From the NCBI GenBank assembly GCA_029098205.1, contig JAQXNW010000040.1:1-6985 (forward strand): 6,985 nucleotides of DNA. The letters run 5' to 3'. The position numbers were made by a program, and so were the translations under genes. Under the pieces are notes generated by a model. That model had not been told where the DNA came from, ran no database searches, and saw only the letters and a list, made by a program, of their open reading frames with translations. This DNA comes from Eubacteriales bacterium (GTDB lineage: Bacteria > Bacillota > Clostridia > Peptostreptococcales > Anaerovoracaceae). Below are positions 5,740-6,985 of the stretch, in pieces; position 1 is the stretch's first letter, and each line of letters starts with the position of its first letter.

Positions 5740-6985
5740 TTTCTATGCCTCTCTTTCCAGGCGAGTATTTTCTCCAGCCGTTCCTTGTATTTCGCCTCGA
5801 CGCCCTGCTCCGACGGATGATAATACCTCTTTCCACGAAGAGATTCCGGCAGGCACTCCATCGCGGTGATGTGCCCTTCGTAATCATGCGCGTACTGATA
5901 CCCTTCTCCGTAATGAAGGTCTTTCATTAATTTCGTCGGCGCATTCCGGATATTGAGCGGCACCGGCTCCGAGAAATACTTAAGCGCATCCGCCTTTGCT
6001 GCGTTATATGCATTTTCCATCGCGTTCGACTTCGGAGCCAGCGAAAGATACACGACCGCCTGCGTCAGATTCACAGTGCACTCCGGCATGCCTATATAAT
6101 GACACGCCTGATAGGCCGCCACAGCGATCTGAAGCGCACGGGGATCCGCCATACCCACATCCTCACTCGAGAACCGGACGACACGCCGCGCGACATAGAG
6201 CGGATCCTCTCCGGCCTCCAGCATCCGGGCAAGCCAGTACACCGCCGCGTCCGGGTCGGAATTCCGCATGGACTTATGAAGCGCGGAGATCATATTATAA
6301 TGCTCTTCTCCGTCCTTATCGTACAGCAGCGACTTTTTCGAAATGCACTGTGACAAAGTTTCTTTCGTCACACGGATCGTGCCGTCTTCCTGCTGATCGC
6401 CATTCAACACCGCCATCTCCAGCGTCGACAGTGCCGACCGCGCATCCCCATTCGCGAAAACTGAAATCGCGTGAATTTCCTCTTCTCCGATCTCAACGGT
6501 TTCGCTTCCAAGACCTTCCGGGCTCTTAAGAGCGCGCCGGAGAAGCTCCGCGATATCCTCCTCCGACAAAGGCTGAAGGACGAAAACCTTGCATCGGGAC
6601 AGAAGGGCCCCGTTAATTTCAAAAGAAGGATTTTCCGTCGTCGCGCCGATCAGAATAATGCTCCCTTTTTCGACAAAAGGAAGAAACGCGTCCTGCTGCG
6701 CTTTGTTGAAGCGATGAATCTCATCGACGAAGACGATTGTCCGGACACCGAACGTCCGATTTGTATCCGCTTCCTTCATAACCTGACGGATTTCCTTGAT
6801 TCCGCTCGTTACGGCGGAAAAATCGATGAATTTCGATTTCGTGGAATGCGCGATAATCCGGGCCAGCGTCGTCTTTCCGACACCCGGAGGACCCCAGAAA
6901 ATCATAGAGCTGATCTGGTCATTTTCAATCAGTTTCCGAAGAACCTTCCCTTCTCCAACCAGATGTTTCTGACCTACAAATTCAT
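5736..6985 (-). CDS. rarA: Replication-associated recombination protein A, AAA+ ATPase (partial, 5' end beyond window)
   Basis: RarA (MgsA/YcaJ, related to eukaryotic WRNIP1) is a tetrameric AAA+ ATPase that acts at stalled replication forks in the cytoplasm. The frame remains open to the window edge, so the ATG at 6905 is internal: the 26 preceding codons read E-F-V-G-Q-K-H-L-V-G-E-G-K-V-L-R, the usual RarA N-terminal part. About 415 codons are visible; compared with the usual ~420-450, only a few tens are missing. Numbering from the internal Met at 6905: Walker A is G5-P-P-G-V-G-K-T-T, Walker B is I57-V-F-V-D-E-I-H, sensor 1 is G87-A-T-T-E-N, and the arginine-finger region is L101-L-S-R-C. 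The C-terminal tetramerisation part runs to the end, with S-S-E-D-V-G-M-A-D and Y-A-H-D-Y-E-G-H segments typical of the family. Its stop overlaps the start of the PAP2-like gene by 4 nt. Confidence 0.96.
   Translation of the reverse strand, partial: EFVGQKHLVGEGKVLRKLIENDQISSMIFWGPPGVGKTTLARIIAHSTKSKFIDFSAVTSGIKEIRQVMKEADTNRTFGVRTIVFVDEIHRFNKAQQDAFLPFVEKGSIILIGATTENPSFEINGALLSRCKVFVLQPLSEEDIAELLRRALKSPEGLGSETVEIGEEEIHAISVFANGDARSALSTLEMAVLNGDQQEDGTIRVTKETLSQCISKKSLLYDKDGEEHYNMISALHKSMRNSDPDAAVYWLARMLEAGEDPLYVARRVVRFSSEDVGMADPRALQIAVAAYQACHYIGMPECTVNLTQAVVYLSLAPKSNAMENAYNAAKADALKYFSEPVPLNIRNAPTKLMKDLHYGEGYQYAHDYEGHITAMECLPESLRGKRYYHPSEQGVEAKYKERLEKILAWKERHRK

Noticed and set aside
5996..6529. 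177-codon open frame on the + strand inside rarA
   Set aside because: It is antisense to well-conserved RarA sequence. The Pro/Arg/Ser/His-rich translation without a plausible SD looks like a shadow.

Overview
This 6,985-base window reads as ordinary chromosomal DNA of an anaerobic Firmicute, most likely from the Clostridia (Lachnospiraceae or a related family). The reasons are the mid-GC composition, strong GGAGG-type ribosome binding sites, a paired aryl-CoA ligase and ACT-domain gene, a long-form PurC of 291 residues, a two-gene threonine/serine exporter and a YuiD-like divergent PAP2 protein. This placement is an inference from protein style and gene content; there is no rRNA or database match to confirm it.

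Layout. The first 820 bases are on the + strand: the 3' end of a phenylacetate-CoA ligase gene (paaK), then a 141-residue protein with two ACT domains. A perfect 14-bp hairpin at 889-925 closes this unit and also lies just past the stop of the convergent purC. Everything to the right is on the - strand. Read in transcription order, from the right edge leftward: rarA (AAA+ replication-recombination factor, 5' end outside the window), a YuiD-type divergent PAP2 protein (4-nt overlap with rarA), the large and small subunits of a split ThrE/YjjPB-type exporter, and a GNAT acetyltransferase followed by a rho-independent terminator at 3173-3200. A new unit then begins with a recognisable sigma-A promoter (3077-3105) and holds a ThrH-like HAD phosphatase, a gamma-class carbonic anhydrase-like hexapeptide protein and purC. 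It ends at the shared terminator.

How the genes may work together. The paaK and ACT pair probably activates aryl acids made from aromatic amino acids, with the ACT protein as an amino-acid sensor. The ThrH, gamma-carbonic anhydrase and PurC unit can be read as a small purine-supply set: serine for glycine and one-carbon units, CO2/bicarbonate for the carboxylation just before the PurC step, and PurC itself. That reading is speculative. The exporter and ThrH share a serine/threonine theme.

No mobile elements, CRISPR array, tRNA, rRNA or riboswitch were seen, and no stretch longer than 300 bases lacks a gene. I do not see a clearly undescribed system here. The most interesting points are the translation-initiation structures ahead of the ACT and GNAT genes and the composition of the thrH/gamma-CA/purC unit.
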